A DNA stretch of 64,000 bases from Pontibacter liquoris. GTDB lineage: Bacteria; Bacteroidota; Bacteroidia; Cytophagales; Hymenobacteraceae. The notes under the pieces were generated by a model, which was not told the origin of the DNA, did no database searches, and worked only from the letters and a program-made list of their open reading frames with translations. A program made the translations under genes and the position numbers. The stretch spans positions 62,001-126,000 of the forward strand of contig NZ_JALEBG010000003.1 in the NCBI RefSeq assembly GCF_022758235.1, written 5' to 3'. This document shows, piece by piece, positions 47,707 through 57,006 of this stretch (the first letter of the stretch is position 1; every line of letters begins with the position of its first letter).

Positions 47707-48654
47707 TTAATAATGCGCTTCCAGGTAGCGGAATACGTCGGCTTCTGTTTTGGCATGCAGCACGTTGGCGCCCGACAGGGCCGGGAAAATAGAGGAAAAC
47801 TCTTTGAAATAATGCTCGATGCCGCGCTTTGAAAAGACAATGTTTGTGCCACCAAAATAACTTGCCAGGGCCGCCGTGCCGCCGTGCACCGACACAAAAT
47901 GGCTGCAGTTGGCATACACCAGCAGCTGCAGGTGGTTAAAGCTGTTTACCTTCTCCTTATACGCTTTAAACAGGTCGCTCATCAGCAGCACCTCCGGGTG
48001 GTCCTGCCGGATAGCAGCGTGTTCTTTCATGTCCAGTATCTCGCTGTTATCCAGCACAATATGGTCCGGCTCGGGCCTGTTGTAAATGATTTGGTACCTG
48101 TCTTTATAAGTGGAGATGATCTTATAAAGCGTGGGGTAGTCAAAAAAATTGATGGGTGCGCCATCCCACTCCACGTTATACTTGTTGGCGATCACCAGGA
48201 TGGGCTTTTCAAATAGGAAAATATCGTTTGTAAAATGCTCCTTTAGCGGCACCCGCGCCCACTTTTTAAAGCTAAACGTATAGGAGTGCGCCATGTTGGG
48301 CACCGCATACGGATTATCCTCGGACTTCCACACCCTGTAGGTATACCGTTCTTCGTGGTCTTCACTAAAGAAATAAAAGTCTTTGGTATCTGCACAGGAA
48401 ATAGTCTTTTTCAAGGTCCCGTTCAGATGGTGCCAGTAAGCAAAAGGCAGCACAAATGTAAGTTCCTGCTGGAATTCCTGCCGGAACTCAATCACCTTAT
48501 ACTTCTTCTTTATATAATAGTCCTGAATGCAATACCTGATCTGATATAACCTGCTATAATAATTATCCCGGATATAACGCTGCAGCTTACCATGCATAGA
48601 AGGGTATTTGATAGCTGTAAAAACATACAATATCCTTAAAAATAACCTCTGCAT
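47707..48654 (-). CDS. Unrecognised protein, possible GT-B-like glycosyltransferase
   Basis: This 315-residue protein has no signal peptide. The N-terminal ~60 residues are strongly basic and Tyr-rich (YIRDNYYSRLYQIRYCIQDYYIKKKYKV). Later segments (ILVIANKYNVEWDG, YQIIYNRPEPDHIVLDNSEILD) and especially YANCSHFVSVHGGTAALASYFGG near residue 255 resemble the donor-binding HGG/GGxxx region of GT-B folds such as fucosyltransferase-like enzymes. I cannot place it in a named family. It uses more A/T and AAA/TAT/ATA codons than its neighbours, and its upstream region is very AT-rich. Both features point to acquisition by transfer. Context suggests glycan synthesis. Confidence 0.65.
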   Translation of the reverse strand: MQRLFLRILYVFTAIKYPSMHGKLQRYIRDNYYSRLYQIRYCIQDYYIKKKYKVIEFRQEFQQELTFVLPFAYWHHLNGTLKKTISCADTKDFYFFSEDHEERYTYRVWKSEDNPYAVPNMAHSYTFSFKKWARVPLKEHFTNDIFLFEKPILVIANKYNVEWDGAPINFFDYPTLYKIISTYKDRYQIIYNRPEPDHIVLDNSEILDMKEHAAIRQDHPEVLLMSDLFKAYKEKVNSFNHLQLLVYANCSHFVSVHGGTAALASYFGGTNIVFSKRGIEHYFKEFSSIFPALSGANVLHAKTEADVFRYLEAHY

Positions 48655-48906
48655 AAAAGCCTTGTTTTTGATGACATTAAGGTGAACCAGTTTAAAGATG
48701 AATATTTATTTTCAAGTATATATACATCAATTAAAATATATTAATAGAAAAGAATAGCTTTCCATTAATCGTACCCATTTACTCTCACCAACGCAGCAAG
48801 GTTATACAAATTTTACAGGAAGTTTACCCACGCCCAGATTACAGGCTTGCATTCAGCTATTTACTTTAAAACCGGCTATAACCCGATGGCACCCGGGCAC
48901 AGCTTA

Positions 48907-49437
48907 TTAGTCCAGATCCCTGTCGCCGCGACGGAGCTCGTCTACTGCGCGCATTACCTTTTCTTTCAGACCTGTTTTATACTTCTCCAGCCTGTCTGCT
49001 ACCACGGCATTGCTTGTACCCAGGATCTGGGCAGCCAAGATGCCGGCATTCTGGGCACCGTTCAGCGCAACCGTGGCGACGGGAATACCGCCCGGCATCT
49101 GCAAAATCGACAAGACCGAATCCCACCCATCGATGGAGTTGCTTGATTTTACCGGCACACCGATAACGGGCAAGGTAGTGAGCGAGGCCACCATACCCGG
49201 CAAATGCGCGGCTCCGCCGGCGCCGGCAATGATCACTTTCAGGCCTTTTTTACGGGCAGTTTCCGCATACTCGATCATGCGGTGGGGGGTGCGGTGCGCC
49301 GACACAATGGTCAGCTCATAGGGTACGCCCAGGGTGTCCAGAATTTCGGCAGCAGCCTCCATCACAGGCAAATCAGACTGGCTGCCCATGATAATGCCCA
49401 CCTGGGGCTGGGGTGCAGTTGTGGTTTCTTCGGCCAT
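48907..49437 (-). CDS. purE: N5-carboxyaminoimidazole ribonucleotide mutase
   Basis: This 176-residue class I PurE converts N5-CAIR to CAIR in purine synthesis, acting after PurK. Diagnostic motifs are [13 protein letters not shown] near residue 14, [14 protein letters not shown] near 45 (active-site His), [16 protein letters not shown] near 73 and [25 protein letters not shown] near 98. It begins 6 bases after purK ends, so the two are co-transcribed with purK first. Confidence 0.97.
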   Translation of the reverse strand: MAEETTTAPQPQVGIIMGSQSDLPVMEAAAEILDTLGVPYELTIVSAHRTPHRMIEYAETARKKGLKVIIAGAGGAAHLPGMVASLTTLPVIGVPVKSSNSIDGWDSVLSILQMPGGIPVATVALNGAQNAGILAAQILGTSNAVVADRLEKYKTGLKEKVMRAVDELRRGDRDLD

Positions 49438-49443
49438 TCGTTT

Positions 49444-50574
49444 TTATGCTTTTACTTTGATCACATTTTTTACCGACGCAGCACGTTGCTGCGCCTCTTC
49501 CAGGGTCTGTCCCAGCACGGTGATATGTCCCATTTTGCGGGCCGGCCGGGTAAACTTTTTACCATACAGGTGGATGTATACGCCCGGTACGGCCAGCGCC
49601 TCCTGCAGGCCCTCATACGTTGCCTCGCCATCATAACCCGGCTCTCCCAGCAGGTTCAGCATCACGGCGGCACACTGGATCTCGGTGGAGCCCAGCGGCA
49701 GGCCGGTTATCGCGCGCAGGTGCTGCTCGTATTGCGAGGTATAGTTTGCTTTGATCGTGTGGTGACCGCTGTTGTGTGGCCGCGGGGCCACTTCATTTAC
49801 CAGGATGGCGCCGTCCTTTGTCAGAAACATTTCCACGGCAAGTATTCCTACCATCCCAAAGGCTTCGATCACACGAGTGGCAATTTCGATGGCATGACGC
49901 TGGAGTTTGTACGGGATATTGGCCGGTGCAAAAAGCGAGTCTACCAGGTTGTGCTCGGGATGGAAGCTGAGTTCCACCACCGGAAAAGCGGTTACTTCGC
50001 CGCTGGGGTTGCGGGCCACGATCACGGAAAGCTCTTTTTCAAAATCCACGAGTTTCTCCAGCACTGACGGTTCTTCGAAGGCTTTTCCAAAGTCTGCGTT
50101 ATTTGTTAAGCGGGTTACGCCCCGGCCATCATACCCTTCGCGGCGCAACTTCTGAAAAGCGGGCAGAAAGGCTTGCTGTTCTGTTAGCTCGGTCTTATCC
50201 GCTACAAGTATAAAATCAGCGGTTGGTATGTTGTGTTTGTGGAAAAACTCTTTTTGCAGGCCTTTGTCCTGTATGGTGCGCACCGTGCGGGCATCAGGGT
50301 AAACCTTTACGCCTTCCAGCTCCAGCTGTTGCAGGGCATCACAGTTCACGTGCTCGATCTCGATGGTGAGCACGTCGCAGTTTTTGCCGAATTCATAGAC
50401 GGTGTCGTAATCGCGGAAACTGCCCACGAAGAACTCGTTGCAAAGGTCTTTGCAGGGGGCATTCTCGTCGGGGTCCAACACCAGGGTATAGAGGTTAAAA
50501 TCCAGTCCGGCCTGCAGCAGCATGCGGCCCAGCTGCCCGCCGCCCAGTATGCCCAGCTTTACTTCTCCTTTCAT
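49444..50574 (-). CDS. purK: N5-carboxyaminoimidazole ribonucleotide synthetase
   Basis: The protein has 376 residues from the ATG at 50574. It makes N5-CAIR from AIR, bicarbonate and ATP, using an ATP-grasp fold. Motifs: KLGILGGGQLGRMLLQAG at the N-terminus, LTIEIEHVN near 75, KLRREGYDGRGV near 145, FEKELSVIVARN, EVAPRPHNSGHHTIKA near 255 (metal-binding) and HLYGKKFTRPARKMGH near the end. A frame opening at 50607 was rejected because that position is inside the -7 box TATTTTTG. Operon: purK-purE. Confidence 0.96.
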   Translation of the reverse strand: MKGEVKLGILGGGQLGRMLLQAGLDFNLYTLVLDPDENAPCKDLCNEFFVGSFRDYDTVYEFGKNCDVLTIEIEHVNCDALQQLELEGVKVYPDARTVRTIQDKGLQKEFFHKHNIPTADFILVADKTELTEQQAFLPAFQKLRREGYDGRGVTRLTNNADFGKAFEEPSVLEKLVDFEKELSVIVARNPSGEVTAFPVVELSFHPEHNLVDSLFAPANIPYKLQRHAIEIATRVIEAFGMVGILAVEMFLTKDGAILVNEVAPRPHNSGHHTIKANYTSQYEQHLRAITGLPLGSTEIQCAAVMLNLLGEPGYDGEATYEGLQEALAVPGVYIHLYGKKFTRPARKMGHITVLGQTLEEAQQRAASVKNVIKVKA

Positions 50575-50604
50575 GTATGGTAATGCTTTTGGGTGATTGT
50601 TTCT

Positions 50605-50612
50605 CAAAAATA
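50605..50612 (-). promoter_or_regulatory. -7 box TATTTTTG of purK-purE
   Basis: On the minus strand an exact TAnnTTTG match ends 30 bases before the ATG at 50574. It fixes the start choice of purK. No PurR-like operator is recognisable. Confidence 0.6.
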
Positions 50613-50868
50613 CGCATAAAGAGCAGAGACAAAAGACAAAATACGACAGGCACGCTATTTTTATGCCCCTTGCCTGAAGATATTCTCCTTAGCGCCCCGC
50701 AACTAAACACCCGAAAGCACAAAATAGTATGTGCTAACAAGAAGTTCCCCCTAACACCTTCCGTCACGGAAATGTAACCTTTCAGGCTATTCTGCAGAAA
50801 AAGCTTTTGCATTGCATCACAATTCACCTAATTTTAAGATCAACCCTTTGCCTACTGTTCGCTTGCCC

Positions 50869-51492
50869 ATGGAAATCATACTTGCCACGTTCTCGGCCCT
50901 GTTCTCTGTTGTAAATCCTTTCGGCGCCATGCCGGTATTTCTTACGCTTACCCAGGACGACACTCCCCTGCAACGCAACCAGCAGGCCCTCAAGGCATGT
51001 TTATACATGGTGGGCATTCTGGCGGTGTTTTTCCTGGCGGGCCAGTATGTGCTAAACTTTTTCGGCATCCGCATCCACGACCTGCGCATAGCCGGCGGCC
51101 TGATGATCATGCGCGCGGGGTTTGATTTACTTACCCCCGGTGCCAGCAAGAAGAAGATCTCGTCGGATGTGGTGGAAGAAGGGCAGCAGAAAGAAGATAT
51201 TTCGTTCACCCCGCTGGCCATGCCCATGCTTTCCGGTCCCGGCGCCATTGCGGTAAGTATCGCCATGTATACCACGTCGCTCTCTTACCTGGACATGACG
51301 CTGATCCTGGTGGCGATCGTGCTGCTGGCAATTGTTTCCTACATCATCCTGCGCTTCTCGCACCAGCTTACCCGTTACATGGGCAAGTCCGGGCTGGCAG
51401 CCCTTTCCCGCATCATGGGCTTTATCGTACTCTCTATTGGCGTTAACTTCATCGTATCGGCTATTTATGCCTTGTTCTTTACCGGACGGTAG
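50869..51492 (+). CDS. MarC-family integral membrane protein
   Basis: The protein has 207 residues from the ATG at 50869. The frame opens 19 codons earlier, but the longer form adds a polar segment not expected in the family. Six helices are predicted, starting MEIILATFSALFSVVNPFGAMPVFLTLT, the family's NPxGxxPxF motif. Others are near 40-60, 68-85, 110-130 (TPLAMPMLSGPGAIAVSIAMYT), 140-160 and 180-205. The charged loop between helices 3 and 4 (KKKISSDVVEEGQQKED) is typical. MarC proteins have no confirmed transport role despite the historical link to multiple antibiotic resistance. Confidence 0.92.
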   Translation: MEIILATFSALFSVVNPFGAMPVFLTLTQDDTPLQRNQQALKACLYMVGILAVFFLAGQYVLNFFGIRIHDLRIAGGLMIMRAGFDLLTPGASKKKISSDVVEEGQQKEDISFTPLAMPMLSGPGAIAVSIAMYTTSLSYLDMTLILVAIVLLAIVSYIILRFSHQLTRYMGKSGLAALSRIMGFIVLSIGVNFIVSAIYALFFTGR

Positions 51493-51668
51493 GTAGTTTG
51501 AAGATGGGAAGATGATTTAATAGCCTGCAACTTGAAACATTGCTAAAGCATCTATCTGAGCTTCCTTCAATCTTAACCACCTAAAGCAGTTTGCTGCCAG
51601 GGTTTCGGTTAGCGACTATGGGGCATTTCCAAATTTACTCATCTTAAAATTTTCAAATCTAATTTCCT

Positions 51669-51676
51669 TATCTTTG
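51669..51676 (+). promoter_or_regulatory. -7 box TATCTTTG directly before hemE
   Basis: This exact TAnnTTTG match ends only 4 bases before the hemE ATG, so transcription would begin at or within a base or two of the start codon. Confidence 0.6.
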
Positions 51677-51680
51677 CGCC

Positions 51681-52721
51681 ATGCAACTGAAAAACGATCT
51701 GCTTATAAGAGCCGCCAAAGGCGAGGTGGTGGAGCGTACCCCGGTCTGGCTCATGCGCCAGGCGGGCCGCATTTTACCGGAATACAGGGCTGTGCGCAAC
51801 AGCCTGAGTGGTTTTAAAGAGCTGGTAGAAACGCCCGAGCTGGCTGCCGAGGTCACTATCCAACCAGTGGATATCCTGGATGTGGACGCTGCCATTATCT
51901 TCTCTGATATTCTGGTAGTGCCGGAAGCAATGGGCTGCACATACGAGATGGTGGAAAAGCGGGGGCCATACTTTCCTAAAACCATCCGCACCGAAGAAGA
52001 CCTTAAACACCTGCGTATTGCCGACCCGCACGAGCACTTGCATTATGTGCTGGAAGCTATCCGGGTTACCAAGCGTGCCCTGAACGGCCGTGTGCCGCTG
52101 ATCGGGTTTGCCGGGGCTCCCTGGACGATCCTGGCGTATATGGTGGAAGGCAGCGGCTCTAAAACATTTTCGCATGCGCGCGGCATGTTGTATACTAACC
52201 CTGCGCTGGCGCATCAGTTGCTGCGCATGATCACCGACACGACTATTGCCTACCTGAAAGCACAGGTAGAGGCCGGTGCCAACCTGATCCAGGTGTTCGA
52301 TTCCTGGGCGGGCATTCTTTCGCCGGCGCACTACCGTACCTTTGCCCTGCCTTACATTGCCGAGATCTGCAATGCTATCCGCAATGTGCCGGTCACGATA
52401 TTTGCCAAAGGCGCCTTTTTTGCCCTCGAGGATTTTGCACAGCTTAACTGCGAGACCATTGGCCTGGACTGGAATATGGAACCCGCAAAGGTTCGGCAGC
52501 TGGTAGGCCCGAACAAAACCCTGCAGGGCAACATGGACCCTTGCCTGCTTTACAGCTCTTTCGACACCATCCAGCACGACACGATCCGGATGCTGAAGGA
52601 GTTCGGGCCGCATCGCCACATTGCCAACCTTGGGCACGGCGTGTACCCGGATACCGACCCGGAAAAAGTGAAATGCTTTGTGCAAACGGTAAAGGAATAT
52701 GGCAGCCTGCGTAATCACTGA
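51681..52721 (+). CDS. hemE: Uroporphyrinogen decarboxylase
   Basis: This 346-residue enzyme decarboxylates the four acetate chains of uroporphyrinogen III to coproporphyrinogen III in haem synthesis. Signatures are [15 protein letters not shown] near residue 22 (substrate-binding Arg), [14 protein letters not shown] near 72, [19 protein letters not shown] near 138, [15 protein letters not shown] and [16 protein letters not shown] near the C-terminus. The start aligns with known HemE N-termini (M-x-LKND) and lies 4 bases from a -7 box, suggesting a leaderless transcript. No other haem genes are adjacent. Confidence 0.97.
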   Translation: MQLKNDLLIRAAKGEVVERTPVWLMRQAGRILPEYRAVRNSLSGFKELVETPELAAEVTIQPVDILDVDAAIIFSDILVVPEAMGCTYEMVEKRGPYFPKTIRTEEDLKHLRIADPHEHLHYVLEAIRVTKRALNGRVPLIGFAGAPWTILAYMVEGSGSKTFSHARGMLYTNPALAHQLLRMITDTTIAYLKAQVEAGANLIQVFDSWAGILSPAHYRTFALPYIAEICNAIRNVPVTIFAKGAFFALEDFAQLNCETIGLDWNMEPAKVRQLVGPNKTLQGNMDPCLLYSSFDTIQHDTIRMLKEFGPHRHIANLGHGVYPDTDPEKVKCFVQTVKEYGSLRNH

Positions 52722-52748
52722 TCATACCCTGAAAGCGAATAGTATATA

Positions 52749-52784
52749 AAAAAGGCCTGCTTTTACGAGCAGGCCTTTTTGTTT
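52749..52784 (+). terminator. Terminator of hemE
   Basis: A 13-bp stem (AAAAAGGCCTGCT / AGCAGGCCTTTTT) with a 6-base loop lies in A/T runs, suitable for both hemE and the convergent trkH-like gene. Confidence 0.88.
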
Positions 52785-52863
52785 TATAATTGCATAGGTA
52801 TACTAACCCGTTTGCCCCTATTTTCAGTTAACTTTCTAATTTTCTAACTCTCTGATTTTCTAA

Positions 52864-52916
52864 CTTCAAGCTCTCTGACTTTCTAACTTCAAGCTCTCTG
52901 ACTTTCTAACTTCAAG
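52864..52916. repeat. 23-bp direct tandem repeat at the 3' edge of the TrkH gene
   Basis: Two perfect adjacent copies of a 23-base unit (CTTCAAGCTCTCTGACTTTCT plus AA) at 52864-52886 and 52887-52909 are followed by a partial third. A decayed version (TTTCTAA...CTCTGATTTTCTAA) extends back to about 52838. It ends 4 bases before the stop codon of the minus-strand gene. Confidence 0.8.
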
Positions 52917-52920
52917 GCCT

Positions 52921-54720
52921 TTAGCCTACCACCAGGTGTGTTTCCGGGTATTTATAACTGGTCGATTTCGTTCGGGTACTTAAGGCCACGGCCAGCGTAA
53001 TGGTCCCCACCCGGCCAATAAACATCGACAGGATAATGACCGTTTTACCCACATCCGATAAGCCGGCTGTTATACCTGTGCTCAGGCCCACGGTTGCAAA
53101 AGCGGATACCTGCTCCATCGCCAGCTTTATAACATCATACTGCGCATCTGAAATGGTAAGTATAAACAGGAAAACCATGTTCAGGAGCACGGCAAATGTA
53201 AAGACCGAAAACGCTTTATAAGCAACCGAGTGCGGAACAGTGCGCCGGCCTATTTCCAGGTGCCGCTTGTTGCGGATGGTGGTGGACACGGCCAGCAGGA
53301 TGACAGCAAAAGTAGTGGTCTTGATGCCGCCCGCCGTGGAACCAGGAGAACCACCGATGAACATCAGGAAAATAAAAAGCAGCATGGTGGGCACAGTGAG
53401 CGCCGAGATATCCACGGTGTTGAAACCGGCCGTACGGGTGGTGGTAGACTGAAAAAAGGAGGTGACCAGCGCCTCGGCCAGGTTTTTGTCTGACAGGGTG
53501 TTATAATACTCCAGAAAGAAAAACCCGACAGTTCCCAGGGCCAGCAGCGCAGCCGATACGTAAATGGTTATCCGCGAGAGCATCTTCCATTCCTTCCAGG
53601 GCGATGCGAGCCGCTCGCGCATGGCTTTCGGGGAAAACACATCCACAATGGTCGGGAAGCCCAGGCCGCCGAAGATGATGAGCATGGCTATAACCAGGTG
53701 CAGCACATACGAATAGCGGATGGGCTCGGTGTAAAGCCCCTGCGGGTAAAGGGAAAAACCGGCGTTACAGAACGCGGAAACCGAATGGAAAACCGAGAAG
53801 AAGATTTTGCTGCCCAGGTCGGTAAACTGCGCCTGTGGCCCCCAGGTCAGGAAGACGGCAACAGCCCCCAGCCCTTCGATAGCAAACGTAAGTAAAACCA
53901 GGTTGCGGAACATGTGCTTGCTCGTAATCAGCGACTCACTTTCCAGTATCTCGTGCATGGCCACGTGCTGTTTAATCCCTACTCCCTGCCGCATCAGCGA
54001 AATAAAAAAGGTGGTGAACGTAAGTATACCAAGGCCGCCCATCTGGATCAGCAGCAACAGCACCACCTGCCCCGAAAAGGTGAAGTAAGTGCCGGGGTCT
54101 ACTACGGCCAGGCCCGTAACGCAGGAGGCGCTTGTGGACATAAACAGCGCATCGATAAAGCGTATGCCGTTCGGTACATTCGTCATCCGGGGAAGCATGA
54201 GGATCCCCGCTCCTGCAAAAATCAGGAAGATAAAGCTCAGGATGAAAACAAACGATGGCTTGAGCTGAATGGTTTTCAGGTAGATCCTTGTCTCCACTAG
54301 TTCCACGACCAGCAGCACCAGCATGTAAAGCGATACGGCCGCCCGGTACAGTTCCACTGAAAGGGGAATGCCTATACTTTCGAAAACATTGTAGATAAGC
54401 GGAATGCCCAGCACATAGGTGCAAAACTGGTTAAGGAAGATGATGCCCATCAACAGGCCCTCAAACCAGGTGCGCCGCAGGAACTTGACGCGCTCAAAGG
54501 TATACAGGATCCGCAGGAAGTATATCACCACGAATACCGCCAGGATGCCATCAATGATATAATACAGCTGCTGCAGCTCTTTGGGGTCTTCTACCACGCC
54601 ATGCGCATACAACAGCAACCCAACCGAAAGAATGGTAAGCACATACGTTGTTTTGCGCATAATGGAATACGCCAACAACTTGGTATCGTATAAGCGTCTG
54701 TTAAGCGACTCTGTGTTCAT
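52921..54720 (-). CDS. TrkH/KtrB-type potassium uptake protein
   Basis: The protein has 599 residues from the ATG at 54720. It is a multi-spanning potassium transporter with the four M1-P-M2 repeats of the SKT superfamily. Selectivity-filter segments are visible around DALFMSTSASCVTGLAVVD, HSVSAFCNAGFSLYP, TSFFQSTTTRTAGFNTVD and EQVSAFATVGLSTGI. About 130 N-terminal residues form extra hydrophobic helices beyond a minimal KtrB, resembling an added voltage-sensor-like or helper region. It ends SYKYPETHLVVG. Uptake normally needs a cytoplasmic TrkA/KtrA subunit, and none is in the window. Its start lies inside the end of the upstream heptose-kinase gene (20-base overlap), so the two are co-translated. 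Confidence 0.93.
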   Translation of the reverse strand: MNTESLNRRLYDTKLLAYSIMRKTTYVLTILSVGLLLYAHGVVEDPKELQQLYYIIDGILAVFVVIYFLRILYTFERVKFLRRTWFEGLLMGIIFLNQFCTYVLGIPLIYNVFESIGIPLSVELYRAAVSLYMLVLLVVELVETRIYLKTIQLKPSFVFILSFIFLIFAGAGILMLPRMTNVPNGIRFIDALFMSTSASCVTGLAVVDPGTYFTFSGQVVLLLLIQMGGLGILTFTTFFISLMRQGVGIKQHVAMHEILESESLITSKHMFRNLVLLTFAIEGLGAVAVFLTWGPQAQFTDLGSKIFFSVFHSVSAFCNAGFSLYPQGLYTEPIRYSYVLHLVIAMLIIFGGLGFPTIVDVFSPKAMRERLASPWKEWKMLSRITIYVSAALLALGTVGFFFLEYYNTLSDKNLAEALVTSFFQSTTTRTAGFNTVDISALTVPTMLLFIFLMFIGGSPGSTAGGIKTTTFAVILLAVSTTIRNKRHLEIGRRTVPHSVAYKAFSVFTFAVLLNMVFLFILTISDAQYDVIKLAMEQVSAFATVGLSTGITAGLSDVGKTVIILSMFIGRVGTITLAVALSTRTKSTSYKYPETHLVVG

Positions 54721-55720
54721 GGGTTTCAAATAGCCTGATACGGCGGGCTTCCTCCAGCAGGCGCTGCCTGTTTATGGGTACTACGCCTACCTGCTCGCAA
54801 ACCAGACCACCGCCCAGGTTACTCAGGCCAGCCATAAAGGGCAGCGACGTTTTAAGGGCCATGCACAGGGCAGCGATGCTGATCACCGTATCGCCGGCAC
54901 CCGACACATCCGAGATGGCGCGGCGGTGCGCTTCGATATAGGTCTTGGTGGCGCCCTCGGCTACAAAAACGCCCCGCTCCGACAGCGTGACCAGCACCTG
55001 GCTGGTTTGCAGGCGGTCCTGCAGCTGCACCACAGCCTGTTCAAAATCAGCCTGGTCCTCGTCTGCAAAGTCCAGCTTTAAGCCTTCCTTCAGTTCTTTC
55101 AGGTTTGGCTTAAAGAGCGTGCAACCCACATAACTCAGGAAGTTCTTCTTTTTAGGATCTACCACGGTGGCAATGGCGCGCGCCTTGGCCAGCGAAATAA
55201 ACCGCTGGATGTTTTGGGCAGAAAAAACGCCTTTGTCATAATCCTCGAAGATCACCACGTCCGCCTTTTCAAGCAGCTGCAGAAAGCGTGCCTCCAGCTG
55301 CTGCTCTTCCTTTTCCGACAGGTTGTGCTCTATCTCCGAATCGATGCGCAGCAATTGCTGGGCCCCGGCAATGACCCGGTGCTTGATCGTGGTCACCCGC
55401 TCGGGGCTCTGCACAATGCCCTCGGTAGGCAGGCCTTTCTCGGCCATCAGGCGCAGGTAATCTGCCCCGTCCTGGTCGTTGCCAATAACCGAGCAAAGCA
55501 GGGGCATGGCGCCCATAGCCTGCACGTTCAGAGCTACGTTGGCCGCGCCGCCCAGGCGTTGCTCGCGCTTCACCAGGTTCACGATCGGCACCGGCGCTTC
55601 CGGCGAGATACGCGTAGATTTGCCCCATAGGTAGGAGTCGATCATCACGTCGCCCACTACTAGCACACGTAGCCTGTTAAATGCCGAAAAGATATCTTCT
55701 AAACTTGTAATCTGATTCAT
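54701..55720 (-). CDS. D-glycero-beta-D-manno-heptose-7-phosphate kinase (PfkB family)
   Basis: This 339-residue protein corresponds to the kinase half of HldE/RfaE. It starts with LVVGDVMIDSYLWGKSTRISPEAPVPIV and LGGAANVALNVQAMGA, both diagnostic. TIKHRVIAGAQQLLRIDSE follows near residue 115, KPNLKEL near 205 and the PfkB anion-hole motif DVSGAGDTV near 270. It lacks the cytidylyltransferase half, so it is the single-domain (HldA-type) form. Role: phosphorylation of heptose 7-phosphate for LPS inner-core ADP-heptose. Its ATG overlaps the aminotransferase TAA by one base, and its end overlaps the TrkH gene. Confidence 0.92.
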   Translation of the reverse strand: MNQITSLEDIFSAFNRLRVLVVGDVMIDSYLWGKSTRISPEAPVPIVNLVKREQRLGGAANVALNVQAMGAMPLLCSVIGNDQDGADYLRLMAEKGLPTEGIVQSPERVTTIKHRVIAGAQQLLRIDSEIEHNLSEKEEQQLEARFLQLLEKADVVIFEDYDKGVFSAQNIQRFISLAKARAIATVVDPKKKNFLSYVGCTLFKPNLKELKEGLKLDFADEDQADFEQAVVQLQDRLQTSQVLVTLSERGVFVAEGATKTYIEAHRRAISDVSGAGDTVISIAALCMALKTSLPFMAGLSNLGGGLVCEQVGVVPINRQRLLEEARRIRLFETHEHRVA

Positions 55721-56934
55721 TATTGAAGCTTTGCCAGGCTGTTTTTAATGCGCCGCAAGGCCTCCACCAATTTATCGTCGGAGGTAGCGTAAGAGAAGCG
55801 GATGCACTGCGGCGCACCGAATGCTTCGCCACTTACCAGCGCCACGTGGGCATCGCTCAGCAGGTACATACTTAAATCCAGGGCAGAAGCAATGGTTATA
55901 TCTTCGTATTGTTTGCCAAAGTAATAGCTCACGTCCGGGAAGATATAAAACGCGCCGCTGGGCACATAGGTCTTAAAGCCCGGGATATCGGCCATCAGGT
56001 CCAGCACCAGGTCACGGCGGCGGCGGTATGCTTCCGTCATTTCCAGCGAGGAGGCGCTTCCGCCCAGCAGGGCTGCAGTGGCTGCTTTCTGGGCAATGGA
56101 GTTAGTGCCGGACGTGATCTGGCTTTGCATTTTATCACAGGCCGAAGCTATTTCCTTTGTGGCGGCCAGGTAACCTACCCGCCAGCCCGTCATGGCATAA
56201 CCTTTTGAAAAGCCATTCACCGTGATTACCCGGTCGCGGATAAAGTCGATGCTGGCCATGCTGGCGTGGTGCCCTTCAAAATTGATGTATTCGTAGATCT
56301 CGTCGGCAATAACATGTACCTGCGGATGCTTCTGCAGCACCGTGGCCATAGCCAGCAGCTCTTCGGCACTGAACACGGCACCGGTAGGGTTGCAGGGCGA
56401 AGAATACATGACCAGCTTGGTGTTGGACGTGATGGCGTTTTCCAGCTGCTCTGCCGTTACTTTATAGTCATTTTCCAGTCGTCCCTGCACCGGCACAGGC
56501 ACGCCCTCTGCCAGCTTCACGATCTCTTCGTAAGAAACCCAGTAAGGTGAAAGGATGATCACTTCGTCGCCGGGGTTTACCAGGCACAGCACCGCGTTGG
56601 CTATACTTTGCTTGGCGCCGGTCGAAACCACAATATTCTCGGGCTTATACGTTAAGTTGTTATCGCGCAGAAACTTATCAGCAATAGCCTGCCGCAACTC
56701 CGGAATACCGGCCACAGGCGTGTAAAAGGTGAACCCTTCGTCGATGGCCTGCTTGGCGGCCTCTTTTATATAGTCTGGTGTCTGGAAGTCAGGCTCCCCG
56801 AAACTCAGGTTAATTACATCATACCCTTGTGCCGCCAGTTCGCGGCCTTTTTTGGCCATTGCAATCGTCTGTGATTCTGCCAGCGCAGTAATTCGGTCCG
56901 ATAATACAGGGCGTACCTCTTCTTGTTCGTACAT
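55720..56934 (-). CDS. Pyridoxal phosphate aminotransferase, aspartate aminotransferase class I
   Basis: This 404-residue PLP enzyme has INLSFGEPDFQTPDYIKEAAKQA near residue 43, GAKQSIANAVLCL near 107, SPCNPTGAVFSAEEL near 180, VIADEIYEYINFEG near 212 and the PLP lysine in NGFSKGYAMTGWRVGY near 247. The pattern is that of thermophilic-type aspartate aminotransferases in subgroup I-gamma. Expected reaction: aspartate plus 2-oxoglutarate to oxaloacetate plus glutamate; some members use other amino acids or prephenate. It is the first gene of a three-gene minus-strand operon with overlapping ends. Confidence 0.93.
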   Translation of the reverse strand: MYEQEEVRPVLSDRITALAESQTIAMAKKGRELAAQGYDVINLSFGEPDFQTPDYIKEAAKQAIDEGFTFYTPVAGIPELRQAIADKFLRDNNLTYKPENIVVSTGAKQSIANAVLCLVNPGDEVIILSPYWVSYEEIVKLAEGVPVPVQGRLENDYKVTAEQLENAITSNTKLVMYSSPCNPTGAVFSAEELLAMATVLQKHPQVHVIADEIYEYINFEGHHASMASIDFIRDRVITVNGFSKGYAMTGWRVGYLAATKEIASACDKMQSQITSGTNSIAQKAATAALLGGSASSLEMTEAYRRRRDLVLDLMADIPGFKTYVPSGAFYIFPDVSYYFGKQYEDITIASALDLSMYLLSDAHVALVSGEAFGAPQCIRFSYATSDDKLVEALRRIKNSLAKLQ

Positions 56935-57006
56935 TTGGTTGATCGTTTAGCGGGCAATTTACTGATTATGCAACAGACATGCCAGTTGTGCCGGCGGGAA
57001 TATCGA

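Noticed and set aside
49204..50067. 287-codon plus-strand frame opposite purE/purK
   Set aside because: It is the complement of two confident purine genes, with no signal or domain.
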